Source: Centroberyx gerrardi (Eukaryota; Chordata; Actinopteri; Beryciformes; Berycidae). From it: a DNA stretch of 64,000 bases. The stretch covers positions 8,093,504 through 8,157,503 of the forward strand of contig NC_136005.1 of NCBI RefSeq assembly GCF_048128805.1, written 5' to 3'. Under the pieces are notes generated by a model that worked only from the letters and a program-made list of their open reading frames with translations, made no database searches and was not told where the DNA came from. Of this stretch, positions 50,301-62,384 are shown one piece after another (position 1 is the stretch's first letter; each line of letters starts with the position of its first letter). The position numbers were made by a program, and so were the translations under genes.

Positions 50301-53300
50301 AAAAGTATGTTCAGAGTGCAAATGTGTCAAAACGAACTCCCATATCAAATGTCTCACAGCACCTGTCCAAGTAAGTCAGGTAGTCCCAACACCTGTCCAG
50401 TGAACACGCCCACATTAATCAGGATTCCGTGGAACTGGCCAATGAAGCCTCTGATGTGTTTGGGAGAAATCTCTCCCAGGTACATTGGAAGGGCACTGAG
50501 AGCGATACCTGCAGGGGAAAGATACAGAACGACATGAAAGTCACAAGTCTGAGATGAATGTTTTTGTACATGGTCCCTGACAAAACAAACAAAAGTAAAA
50601 GTAAAAAAAAGTAAAGAAAGGCGCTACTGTATGTGTGGCATTTCTAAACATCAATGTATCATTGTCAAGTTAATTTTGACACTTTGGTACAATTACTGTA
50701 ACAAATGAGACTATATCAAGACAACTGGTAGGCCTACTACCAATCTGGGAGGTCCCTCACTACGGGATAATTTAAAGTTACACAGGTTACAATCATTGTC
50801 AAATTGATTGTGATATCTCTGTGTAATTACCAGAAACAAATGAGACCATGGATGAGATGGTTGCTAGCCTTGGTTTATTTGTTTGGATTGTTTGTGTTTG
50901 TGTTTCTCAAAATTAAGACCACATTTCCCATAAACCCCACTGCTTTCTGTTGCAAAAAGAGCTCGTCCTGGAAGTACTCCCCCAGGCTGTTTCTGACATT
51001 AGTATGATTATGTTCTTCATCAGCTTACAAGGTTAAAAGAAAGGGCTAACAGCAGAAACCCTCACCGGAGTGGATCCCCATGATAAGACGGCCGATGATG
51101 AGCATCTCGAAGGAGCGGGCCGTCTCCCCCGAGGCCAGCAGCAGAGCAGCGATCAAGGCAAAGCTGTTATTCAGGATCAAGGAGCCCCTCCTGAAGTGAG
51201 GAGGAGCGTAAAAGAGAAGTGAACAGAAACAAAGAAAGAGAGTCATTAACAATCAACCTGTAGTGTGTTTTTACTGCCTCATGTTGGAGAGAGAAGAGAC
51301 AAGAGACAAGAGACAGCTGGCAGAGTTTGATGAGTGTGGATTGGGCTCCAATGTGGATCCATATGTCATCTTTATATTATTATTTTTTTAACTATTGCTG
51401 TTGCAACTGCCATTTTTATTCTTCTGTAACCCTGTTTTTAAATTCATGTCCGGTGTTTCTTTTTATTGTTTATTTCATTGGCTTTTATTTCTTGTTTCAT
51501 TGCCTATAAAGCACCATATAGTACCATATATAACGTCATTTTAATCCCTTTGGGGAAGACAAAATGTAGTCACTTCCATTAACTTAGTAATAATAAATAA
51601 TACAATTTTATTTATCTAGCACCTTTCGTACATAAAATGCAGCTGAAAGTGCTTTACAATAGAGGAAAAGACAAATTAAGGTAAAATACAGAGTGAGAGA
51701 AAAACAGATACATTTAAAACATTAGGCAGTTTAGAAATCATGTAAAACATAAGAATTAAAACACAGTGTAGTAATATATAACCTGCTCTGTGTGCCCATT
51801 ATCTATTTTTCTAGTCCCTCATCTCTCAAATGGAGCAATGACCTTCCCTATGGGCAAATACACTATAACTGCAGGCTGGAAGCATCAATAAACTTTCTTA
51901 AAGTCCAGTCCAGCTTGTCTCACTTACCTTCCAAGGACTCTGACAAGGAATTTGACAACAATTGCTCCAAGTAGCCCCCCGATAGCCAATATGGAGACGG
52001 TGATGGACCAGAGCAAAGTGCCCGTCTCAGTTCCAATGGGCATCCCGTACCTCTCCAGCCACGTCTTGTTCTGAAAGTTCTCTATATACTGCAGAAAAAC
52101 AGAAAGGGAGAAAGGAAATCCTGCTGAAAGTTAGCTGTATTTAATGACAAATGCAGCATAAAGAGATGGATAGTTCATATTTGTTTTGCCTCCACATTAT
52201 ATGTTGATTTCACACATGCATACATTATTACATTATTTTTTAACATTCTTTATGACCTAAATTAAATCCTTTGGAATTGCAATAGTCAAATTTATCCATA
52301 TGGTTGATATATACGCCAAATTTATCCATATGGTTGATATATACGCCAAATTTATCCATATGAGAATGATATACAGATTGTTACTGGGTGGTAATGTGAA
52401 TTTTCAGTCCAGGGAACTGAATGTAAAATACATTTTCAAAAGTACTAAAAATGTGCTATATTGCAAATTATACATAGGAAAACACATGATTGTTTGCCTG
52501 GTGGTTTGGTTTTGGTTTGACTCACCACAGTAGGAGCATTCACCACAGACAGATTGTATCCGTACAGAAAAGATGATCCCAGGGCACCGAAGAAGGCTGC
52601 ACTCATTAGACAGACTGTGACACGTTGCTGCTAAAAACACACAAGTAACTGTATTAATTAAGTCATAGTGATATAACATTTTCTTTTTTTGATCAGTGTG
52701 GGCAGCGGTACCCTAAATGTTAGAGAAACAGGCTTCTGACTGGATGGTTGCTGGTTCAAATTCCCCAAGCAGCTTTGAAGATCAGGTAAGTGATCCTAGG
52801 TGATCCTCCAAATTAAATACAAACTGAAGCTGAAGATATTCCTCTGATGAGAATATCTGACTTGGAGATAAACCTTACTAGCCCACTAACCTCTGGTGGA
52901 GCCTCTTTGGTGTCTTCTGCCATCTGACTGCTCTTTGGTTCCACTTGGCGGTTCTTCTTTGGCACTTCAATTTTGGTGGTTTGATATGCTGAAACAAGAG
53001 TGGCATATTATTCTGTTAGCCAATCAACAAATAACAGCTTTCTCATAGAGAACCACATTTTGTAATATTTATAAAGGAATATGAATATGAATTTCTTTTT
53101 TCTTTTCTATGGACCATGAGTCTGCAATAAAGATTAAATGAAATGAATTAATGAATGTACATCTCTGCCATTTAGTCCTCTATTTTTTTTTCCAAAAGCA
53201 CCTGTACAATTCTAGTAACTTTTAAAAAGGCTATCTGAAAATAAAGAAAGAATGACTCAGGTGCTAAATAAATGACAGATCTCATGTGACTGTTGGTACA

Positions 53301-55884
53301 GTGTTTATGTAGGCCTAGTTTTTTTCCTTCCAACTAACTGCACTGCAACAACACCAGCTTTAGCTTGAAAACATGTTAATTATAAAGTACATACAAAAAG
53401 CCAGCACAGTACCTGTTGGATTAGCCAACAGTAGGGCTGGGCCCAAAGACGTGTGTGTCAGGGAGGAACGGGACCCTCCTCTCTATAAATTGGGCTGACA
53501 CCGCATCACTCGTTATTCAAAAAACAAACCCACCTCTTCCTCGCTACTCATGAGCAAGGAGGGTGGTCTGGTGAGACACTCACTCATGCTAATCAGAGAA
53601 CCAGGTTATGTAAGTAACCCAAAAGTTCTCTTTCATAGCATTCCTTTTGGTGTCTCACATTGGGGAAATACTGACTCCCTGATTGCAAGGCAGGCCTATT
53701 CTGAAGACCAACTGTCCCGTGTGATATATTATACAGGGAGACCCTGAACCACTGAAGACCCTACACTTAGCACAGAATGAGCCATAGAAGGGGCTGTAAC
53801 ATCAAGTTTATAGAACTTTGCAAATGTATGTGGTGAGGCCCAACTCGCCGCTGCACATATATCCTGAATTGGGACCCCTCTGAATAGAGCCCATGAGGTG
53901 GGAGACCTCTGGTAGAATGTGCATGCAGGCCCTCAGGCGGCTGCAGGCCCTTGGTACTGTAGGCCAAGCCCCTACAATAGCCCCTACAATCCAATAGCCC
54001 CTACAATCCATTGGGAAAGATGCTGCTTAGAAACAGGCTTCCCTATGTGAGGCATTGCCCATGACACAAACAGCTGTTCACTTTTTCTAACATTTTTTGT
54101 TCTGTCCAAGTAGATCCGTAAGGCCCGCACTGGACAAAGCATATGCAACCGTTGATGCTCCTGGGAGGAGAACGGAGGAGGATAAAACGATACCAAGTCA
54201 ATTGGGGAGCAGCCGGGTTAGGCTGCTCCCCAATTACCATGAATTGCTTAAACGGGGTTTGCGCATCACTCTGCTCACTACATAAATGTATTTATTTGTT
54301 CTACACAATTAAAATCATTCCATTGTCGTTTTGGCCCATGAAGGCCTTAAGCCATTATATTCTTTACAATCTGATGAAGACCTTTTGCGGGCCGAAACGT
54401 CAGTGGAATGATTTTAATATTGCAGAACAAGTAAATATATTTAATGTAGAGCAAGAGTGACACCTCTTCACTTGATCAATGCAGCTTTGTTTTGGGCTGC
54501 ATTTTCAGACCGGTGTGTGAGAAGAGCGCTGCCTGCCGGTCTGTACAGATCGATGAAGCCGTATCAAGTCTATTTCTTATGGCGCACTTTTATGAAGGTA
54601 TTTATGTCAGAACACGGGTGTGTGAATATTTTTGAGTGAAAATCTCAACATACAAGTTCACATTTATTCTACAAGTTCTCACATCGTATTCTACAAGTTC
54701 TCACATCAAGTCTACAAGCTTTTACAACATAAATACCTTAACATAACCATAACATACACTTTTTTCATACGGAGATACTCTCTTCGTTCAACTTCATTCC
54801 ACAATGCCCTGCCACAAAGCCAAAGGCTTTTCAAAATAAAAGTTCCGCGGTTAATTTTTCAATCCGGGGCAAAATAACACAATTTCGTGGTTTATTATAT
54901 CCCCGAAATAGTTCTCGGGGTATGGATTCGCCGCGTCCGCCGCAGATCCTCCATGTGAACGGGATAACTTGAACAGTTTTTATAAGAATCTTTTCAAATT
55001 TGGTATGGACATTGGTGACCCCTAGAGGAAGAACTCTATTGATTTTGATGTGTTTATGATTATTATAACTATTATTAGCCTAATTAACTGATTAAATTAA
55101 TGTCCATGCTATTTGGACCCATATCTCACCATTATATTGTATTGAAATTTGTCAAGAGAATTGTTCAGGCCATTGGGGAGACTTGTATGAAGTTTGACGT
55201 TTTGATGATAATTATTAATAAAATAGTTAATTTGAGTTAATTTATTATTGAGTGTTAAAAAAATAGTCCTCTAGGGATTGGGGAGACAATCCCTAGATGA
55301 TTATATCCATGCATTTTGGAGTGTTAGGAGTAATAACAATACAATTAACTGCTTAACTTTATTAATTTGCGATATAAAAATAGTTACGGCATGCAAGCTT
55401 TATTATTATGAAGATTAGCCCAGCAGGAACAATTTTGTTATCTGGCGAAATAAAAACCTGGAGTCTTATTGTGTGATTATTGACTGGATTTTTATTACAT
55501 TTGACTATGGGGCAGTCGAGTTTCGGGGATATACCCTTTGCCCTGCCCGACAGCGTCCTTGCTTTTTGAGGGGGACATTTGAAGCACCTTTTAATCATGG
55601 AGGGGTCATGTCCCCCCTACCCCCCGTGCTTCCTACGCCCATGATGTCACCTATATGTTTATTCTATTGTCTGTACCCCCTGATTGGGTCCATTTGTTTA
55701 CCTTGTATGCTATATGCAAATCTACACCTTATGTTTGTAATGTGTTTATTATCTGAATTAAAAAAAAACAAAAAACATTATAAACAGAAAAACAAAACAG
55801 ACACAAAACAAAACAAAAAATAAACGTACCTCCTATGGAACTGCATCCGATGTCAATAACAGCAATGTCACCCTCAGTTTCCAT
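46409..55884 (-). CDS. Class II facilitative hexose/urate transporter (SLC2A9/11/15-like)
   Basis: Twelve-TM major-facilitator transporter of the GLUT family. Thirteen coding exons (minus): 55884-55830, 52988-52891, 52630-52526, 52088-51928, 51190-51066, 50508-50363, 50131-49999, 49050-48869, 48788-48678, 48513-48412, 47809-47734, 47515-47388, 46654-46409; 555 aa. Seen: [17 protein letters not shown] in TM1, glycosylation site N93 (NKT) in the short first extracellular loop as in class II, loop motifs LGRR and [20 protein letters not shown]7 [11 protein letters not shown] (no QLS, so not class I), TM10 GPAG, and PETKNKTF before the C-tail. TM7 and the ACxA-like loop resemble GLUT9; GPAG and [12 protein letters not shown] resemble GLUT11. 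This mixture could fit the fish-only slc2a15 group, so no symbol is given. It has long cytosolic N- (about 50 aa) and C-terminal extensions. The start is ATG at 55884, 25 nt inside an exon opened by acceptor tttgcag, implying a further non-coding 5' exon. Confidence 0.9.
47310..47387 (+). repeat. (CT)n/(CA)n compound microsatellite overlapping a splice donor
   Basis: A CT-rich run to 47354, then a CA run to 47387. On the transcript strand the GU run supplies the GT of the donor after the exon ending at 47388. Confidence 0.95.
48199..48236 (+). repeat. (GT)n microsatellite in transporter intron
   Basis: Interrupted GT run (two GC variants), a CA repeat on the transcript strand. Looser TGTGTATGTG sequence continues to about 48380. 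Confidence 0.9.
49095..49528 (+). repeat. Dispersed fish repeat (ATATCCTGCTAACAGAC type), copy 2
   Basis: Longer copy: starts GGCACTCGGTAGAGCACATA, includes ACCTCCGCCAACGCTATGC and GGGATATCCTGCTAAACAGA, and ends GGAGGTAATAATC. It lies in an intron of the transporter. Confidence 0.7.
49703..49731 (+). repeat. (ATTC)n tetranucleotide repeat
   Basis: About seven units, followed by the start of a repeat-like GGGGGCAGGAGCCTATCCCA block (49770-49800) in a transporter intron. Confidence 0.85.
51595..51770 (+). repeat. TTTATTTATATAGCACCTTT repeat, copy 2
   Basis: TTTTATTTATCTAGCACCTT, then GAAAGTGCTTTACAATAGAG and an A-rich body. It lies in an intron of the transporter. Confidence 0.6.
52291..52362 (+). 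repeat. 30-bp tandem repeat, 2.4 units
   Basis: Two identical 30-bp units (52291-52320, 52321-52350; TTTATCCATATGGTTGATAT...) and the start of a third that diverges after TTTATCCATATG. It lies in an intron of the transporter. Confidence 0.9.
52701..52790 (+). repeat. tRNA-headed short repeat, head only
   Basis: GGCAGCGGTACCCTAAATGT, then GTTAGAGAAACAGGC and GGTTGCTGGTTCAAATTCCC give an A-box/B-box-like layout. It lies in an intron of the transporter. Confidence 0.55.
53420..54240 (-). mobile_element. DIRS-like retrotransposon fragment with tyrosine recombinase remnant
   Basis: Minus-strand frames carry phrases typical of the C-terminal part of DIRS-type tyrosine recombinases: [31 protein letters not shown] and, in another frame, an HSTRG / SWALF / ASWASPHTF-like stretch. 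The frame is broken several times and includes a short local duplication (CCCCTACAATCCAATAG near 53970-54010), so it is non-functional. It sits in the first coding intron of the SLC2A-like gene. Confidence 0.72.
54315..54420. repeat. Hairpin-forming repeat with CGAAACG core
   Basis: Ends are inverted copies: ATTAAAATCATTCCATTG and AGTGGAATGATTTTAAT. The core CTGATGAAGACC...GGGCCGAAACGTC is a recurring vertebrate repeat; a related stretch is at 42310-42385. Confidence 0.65.
54661..54722 (+). repeat. Short tandem repeat (TCTACAAGTTCTCACATC)
   Basis: Two full copies and a decayed third with a period of about 25 bp. It lies in an intron of the transporter. Confidence 0.7.
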
Positions 55885-57706
55885 GATTACAGCACATCAA
55901 TATTAACTGCAAAGGGAAAAAACGCTGAAGTCTATCAGTATATCCTATCCTATCCTGTCAGTCTTAAAGGTAGCCTACATTAATCAAATGTAGAAAATGG
56001 CTAAATTTTTTACAAAACGAAAAGCAGGAATTTTATCGAGCAGTCCTTTGCCATACCGATGCTGTTTTTGGTGCGGTTTATTCTTGCACCAGAGTTTATC
56101 TTCTGAATGGCATTAATGATTGATTGTGTGTCACTGGAGATGTAAGTCTTCACCGCATAGGCATAAACCAGAATACAGTGTCCTGCAAATAATTAGCTGC
56201 AATTGAACGAGTTAACCAATAGACAAGCAACTAGTGATGGAGCAACAGTAGTGATACAAACAAGGAAATGGAGCTCAAAGCCAGTTAATAGGCGACCTTT
56301 ACGGGTAGCAGCATGCATGGGTGTAGCCTATGTTAAAATGACAAGTATTCAATTTCAGTTAATACACTCTATCATAACAATGCCATTGTGCAAATTCCCT
56401 AAACAGATCAAATAAAAGACTGAGAGGTATTTGGACACATTTTTGTCAAAAAACAAACAACTTCCAGTATAGTTCAGCCTTCAGGTCATATATTCATGTG
56501 TTTATGATACACTGTGACTGTAAGCCAACCATAAAACTAGGATCTAAGTCATCATGACTATTTATTGTAATTGCAGCACAATTTCCTGGTCACTTCCAGT
56601 CAATTGTCTGGTATGAAAAGGCTTGGCAGGAAGTCTCAGTCAACAGTCATCCGTTCTGTCCATAGTATCTGTAGGATACTTAATAATTATATTATTTCAA
56701 TGGTGAATCAAGCTTCATGAAAGGGCTTGGCAAAGTGATAAATGTCAGTATCCCATATCCCATTATCACGTCCCATGTCTTTTACATGTTTTTTGTATCT
56801 GTAAAATCTGTTCCCTGCAGAGATTGTGTTGAATTCTTTTCACTTAAAAAAATCAACAAAACACACAATTTGTGCAGGGGGAGCCCAAACTTTTGCATAC
56901 TACTGTACAGTTTCTTTAGATGAAACTTTAATATTGCCCTTGGGGAAACTGGGTCAAAAAGCAGCATTCCTCTGCAGATTTGAAAAGTCTGGAGTCATAC
57001 GGAAAAGTATCTGAAAATACTTGCTGTTCAGTGCTGACATACACTGACTATAGTTTATGTAGTTGTATAACAAGGTAGTTGTCATTTCACATGTTAAAAA
57101 TATAATATGTGAAATATAAAGAATAGTCTTCAGACAGCCACTACAAGCACACATCCTCTTGTAAAAGGATCAACATCTAGTTCAAATTCAGTCAAGACTT
57201 TAAGGCCTGGAAAAAGTATAATATTGAAATGGAAAATGTAGGAACCTGGATTAATGATTCACACAACTCTTTTCAACAAAACATATTTATTGCCAAAGAT
57301 GTATAATTAATATTTACAAGATTGATAGGAAAGTTTCTGGAAAGCACATGCATTTCTATCCAATAACATTAATATCCTGCAGACCGTGAATTTGTTATTG
57401 ACTGAAACAGCTCCATTCAACACTGGAGTTAAAGGCAAATAAAAATCTTTTAAAAGATAAACAGAGAACATCACTTTAATATCCCAAGAAGATGCCTCAA
57501 GTTTTCAGGGATTGAAGGAATCGTGGTCAAGGGTGCCTGAAAGAAGGCCTTGATGTGACTTTTGACCGCCGCCCATCACACAGGAGCTGAAACTGTGGCA
57601 GCCATCTTTGCTCGCCAATCCTTATAAGCGGCCACCTGCAACACGGCGGCAGGTAACGCTCAATAGTCAGATGGGAAGGCAGGACTGTGAGAGTGATAGA
57701 TCATAT
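55885..57706. other. Transporter 5' flank and ftsj3 3' flank
   Basis: The acceptor at 55909-55910 suggests an unlocated non-coding first exon of the transporter in this stretch. The right part carries the ftsj3 3' UTR and its polyadenylation signal (57286). The remainder is AT-rich with no recognised repeat or gene. Confidence 0.5.
57286..57291 (-). promoter_or_regulatory. ftsj3: Candidate polyadenylation signal of ftsj3
   Basis: The plus-strand hexamer TTTATT reads AATAAA on the gene strand, about 415 nt after the stop, a plausible 3' UTR length. Another AATAAA overlaps the stop codon itself (57706-57711) and would leave almost no UTR. The call is by motif and distance only. Confidence 0.45.
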
Positions 57707-60525
57707 TTATTTTCCTCTACGCCCTTTACCGCTCTTCATCCCTCCTTTGCCACCTTTCATCGGCCTTCCTTTGCCTCCCTTCTTGCCTCCTTTTCCTTTG
57801 CCTCCACTGGCGCGTTGTTCTTTCCTCTGCATCCCCCGCATGTCTTTCTTCATGCGGCTGTCCACCACCTTGAAGACTCCCTTGACGCCGGCGGGACGAC
57901 GCACCTTCTTGCCGGCGCCCTTCTTGGCCACGACGTACGTCACGTCTCTCTTCTCCTTCCCCACGCCTGCTTTCTTGTAGATACTGAGAGGATGGGGGGG
58001 GGAGAGACAAAACAAAACATCGGACATTTTAGTAAAGAACTCTTAGAACGTTGTTTGAGCAGGAGTGAACCCCCTCCTCCACGTTTTCAACTGCTCGCAA
58101 CACATTTCATTTTCAAGCCAAAAAAGAAAATGACAAAACCATATTATTTTTGTCGTAACATTTTCACTAGACAATTATGTTGAATCTCTAATTAACTAGC
58201 CGACTCATTCTATTGTGAAAATGTGAATATTATATTTCTGTCCATTACAGGCCAACATGTTGCTGCAAATCCTTGGTCACTGATTGAGGTTGATAAAAGT
58301 CATCAATTACTTAATGCCCCTTTAAAATAATGCCATTACAGTGTTCAATATGCTGTATGTGTATGCACACATTTTAGAATTGATCATTTTGTCGAGAAAA
58401 CTGACATCCAACTGTCCATTTTGTAAAAAAAAATATTTCTAGCATTAACTTTACATACTGTGTGTGTTGTAATTAGGGATTGGCAATATGAGATGTTTTT
58501 CAATAACGATATATATCACGATATGGCTCACATATGTAAAATCACATGTTAAATAAGCAAGTTAATATTGAAACGAATGGTAATGTTAGCTGTGATTTCA
58601 AAATAGAAATTTTCAAATAATATTCCTACCATACCTAATTTTGTCAGTTTTTAAATAAAATTAGCTTGTTATCATCTATTTAGACTGCAGAATTGTGTCA
58701 CGCTTTCACAAAATCACCACATCATCACGATATGTTTCCACTGAAAGGCGATAAATGATAATATTGAATTATCGTCCAGCCCCAGCTGTAGTTATACTGA
58801 ATATCTGTAGATATATTTGTCCGCTGGATCAATGCAGGAATAGTAAAATCATAAATATAGTAAATCAGACTTTGCACCCTGTGTGACCAGATCTGGTAAT
58901 TTTTCCATGTTTGGCCTGCAATAAAAAAAAACATCCTGCTCTTGGTCACACAGGGTACAAAGTCCAATTTACTATATTTATAATTAAATATAGTAAATTG
59001 GACTTTGTTAGGGGTTGAACATCACATCTTCAGCCCTAGAGGTGAGGTGCTGTACCTCTTCAGCTGAGCCATCTTCTCCCTCTCAGAAATGTCCACAGTG
59101 TTGACGACCGCCTCCGCCTTCTTCTTCGCCTGCTCCATCTTCTTCAGCATCTGGTAAAGTCGCAAAGAAACAGACAAAAAAAAAATCAACATCTAGGGAA
59201 ATACTCTCCCCCATTTCTCGATTTCTAGTCTCATCCAGGTTTATTTAACATTTAATTTCGTATTGTTTTCAACAAACTTGGCACATGACAATATGTGATG
59301 CACTGAAACATCTAAATAATTGAAGGGTGAAACAAAAATAACAATTTGACATCCGAGTATTATGACAAAGAAGTAGAAATCGGGAAAATTAATAATAGAC
59401 AATAAAGGCAAACCTATATGAAATCATCACCAATGTGTGTCTGTCCTTAAATTTGATATTAAGCCACAAAAGGTCCCAAGTAGACTGTTTTTTTTCCCTT
59501 CTTCCAGATGTTACATTATTACATTAATTATTACATTGCATACATTTTTCATAAATAAGGTCAGGTACCACAATCAAAATAATTTCTAAGAAGTGAAACA
59601 CAGGATTTAGAAAATGACTGCATGCACTTTTTCATTGGACAAAAGCTAAGCTTTTTCATTGGATAGTTCCCCTCTCTCCCTCTCTCACCCTCCTCTTCTT
59701 CCTGGCCTTGGCCTCCGCCACTCGTTTGATTGGCCGGGCGTTGATCTCCTTCCACTTCTCCTTGTACTCCTCCACCATCTCCTTGGTAACCGGCACCGGC
59801 TTCTTCCGGTGTTTCCGCTCGTCGTCCACGAACCACTCGGGCACGTCCCAGTGCTCCTCAGAGCTTGCAAACCTGCGGCAGCACACAGACCGGAGTGATG
59901 CGTTCATACTAGGGATGTTCTGACACCACTTTTCACTGCTGAGGACTAAACCTCAATCCATTGCGTTTACTCAATGATATGGATTTAGAGTTCAGTTTTG
60001 GGGTCAATGGACAAAAATGAGATATAATCAGTGTCAGAAATTCACTTTTTGTCTCACCTGCCAAGGACTGGAAACTAAAAAAAAAACATCTAACTGCCAG
60101 GAATTAAATTTACCAGCCAAGACATTTAATATACATCTTACACCGCGTTTACCTGTTCACAGTACCATTTCATACATAGAATCAGGCACCTTGTGTTCAT
60201 TTAAAACTTGCTCACTCACCTATGCAATGGATCAAGTTTGTACTTTATCATGAAGTGTAACAGAACTCAGTATAACTGAGGCATTCAAGTGTTCTCATCT
60301 CAAAAACTCCCCCTTTTCTCAGCTAGACAGATGTAATATTGTTTAATGTGAACAAAATGGGTTTTCTTTCTGAAATGTTACACATGGTGATTTTTAGCTC
60401 AAGGGAAATGATCTAATACATTACATTCATACACCCAGAGATGCTCTAGGTTAACTGTGATGCAATTCAAATGTAACAGTTGGATGATGGCGCTGTCTGT
60501 CTCACATTGGACCACCTCTCTCTCA

Positions 60526-60570
<45 letters not shown>

Positions 60571-61582
60571 GTGGAAGGAGCCGTCCACCAGGTCCCTGGA
60601 TCTCTTCTTGGACGTAGCGATCTGACAGCCGAGGGCCAAACCTTCTGCATCCAGGATCCTGGCTCGCTTACCTGGGGAGAAAGAGAATATACAAACACAC
60701 ATCAAGTTTCTTAAGCAACCTGGTTTTGGGTCGCTGCATGTAATCGTCATAACTCAGTTAAAATAACCCAGGTAAGCTTAAACTCTGACTATGAGAAACC
60801 TGGTTAAGATGCCTGGCTTACTCCCATATTAACCAGGTTACTGTGACATGGAAACACGTCACTCCTTTGACTTTTGGTTTTCTCTGTCTGCGCAAACTTC
60901 TCACAAATCATTATAGGCACATTTTGATGTAAATAACAAAACAAAACATGGCAGCAAGTTTAATAAAACAGCGAGAACTGGTTTAAAGTCTGAAATGTAA
61001 AGGTTTCTGGTACTTACTGGTGCTTTCTACAGGAACAACCTGGAATTCGTCTTCATCGGGCAATCCTGAGAGTCCTCCGCTTCCCTTGGACGGCTTCATC
61101 CTGGCAATCTCCCTACAACAAGCAGAAGTGTATATATATATATTCCTTTAATCATGACTTTAAGCACCCGTTTATTTTGATTACATGAATTATTTGAACT
61201 GAAGAAAGTAGCCACACAGGTCCTCAATGAACTAATTTCACTGCAAATATTATTTAAATATTGATAAGCCTGGATATAAAGCAAAATAATTTTAACCAAG
61301 TTGGATTAATTATATAATATCTGGGAGAAAGAGCAGCGTAGACTGTCACAGTAAATGAGTTTTTACTTCTCGTCATCGCTGCTGTCATCGTCCGAGTCGC
61401 TGTCACTCTGCTTCTCAGCTTCCTGTGAAGGTCCCGCCTCTTCCTCCTCCGGCTGGGCAGGCTCCTCCTCCTCCTCCTCTTCCTCATCAGCCTTCCTCTT
61501 TTGGCCTTTTCCGAAAGATAGAGTGAATGTAATTACTGTGAAATAGCCTGGCCTTTAGATCACTCTTAGTCATTATTGTTTC

Positions 61583-61618
<36 letters not shown>

Positions 61619-62337
61619 ATAAGAGCTTATCCTTGCTTGTTTTGAGGTAAGAATTTTAGCTCCATGTTTTTTTGTTTAATCTCACTCATAGAATTTCTTT
61701 ACTTTTTTCTTTCTGTGTTTTTTCATTTGAAGAGTTCAATTCCAAAATGCCATATATCCATTTTGGAAAAAAAAAATCATTACTCTAAGTAGATCATTTT
61801 ATATCTATAGAATATAGAAGATCCAGTCTGTAAAATTGGCATCATTTTGTCAATCATGGACTTAATCAAAGACCTAGTATCCTTTAAAAAGTACTATAAT
61901 TTGTTTCAATTTCATACTATCAATCATTTTTAAGAGTTTGTGTCATTTTTTTCAAATGGCTATCTCATTTTTTAAAAACTTGACACAGGGAAGACGGTTA
62001 CCTGTTTTCTTGTTCTGGAGCCACTCGGTCTGCCGGAGCTCGCTCTCTTCATCTCGCTCCAGGTCGATCTCAGAGAAGATTCCCTGCAGAGCGACCAGGA
62101 GGGAAGGCAGAGTCACAGGTCAGAGTTCACGCAGAAATCAACTCATTTACAGGCGTACGCCGAGAGGGAGACCAACAGCTGTGTGACAGAGGCACAGGAG
62201 ATCACATGTGGACTAACCTTGCTGAACCACAGGTTGGTCTCTCGCTCTTTCTTCTCATCCTTTCCCTCTAGTTCCACCAGCAAGCCGCTTTCCTCTCCTT
62301 CGTCCTCCTCTTCCTCGTTGAATGTTACTCTGGAACG

Positions 62338-62384
<47 letters not shown>

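Larger units (their letters stand above)
52989..55829 (-). other. First coding intron of the SLC2A-like transporter
   Basis: A 2.8-kb intron with a DIRS-like fragment (53420-54240), a hairpin-forming repeat (54315-54420), a short tandem repeat (54661-54722) and AT-rich sequence rich in TTAATTA motifs (55070-55380). No host gene recognised inside. Confidence 0.65.

Noticed and set aside
52701-52790. Possible tRNA gene
   Set aside because: Box-A/box-B-like spacing but no cloverleaf pairing; better explained as the head of a tRNA-derived short repeat.
53808-54011. Possible host exon in the transporter intron
   Set aside because: The frames fit a broken DIRS-type recombinase better than any host gene, and the transporter phases close without it.
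57608-58183. 191-codon plus-strand frame opposite the last ftsj3 exon
   Set aside because: Antisense of the lysine/glycine-rich tail; no start context or homology.
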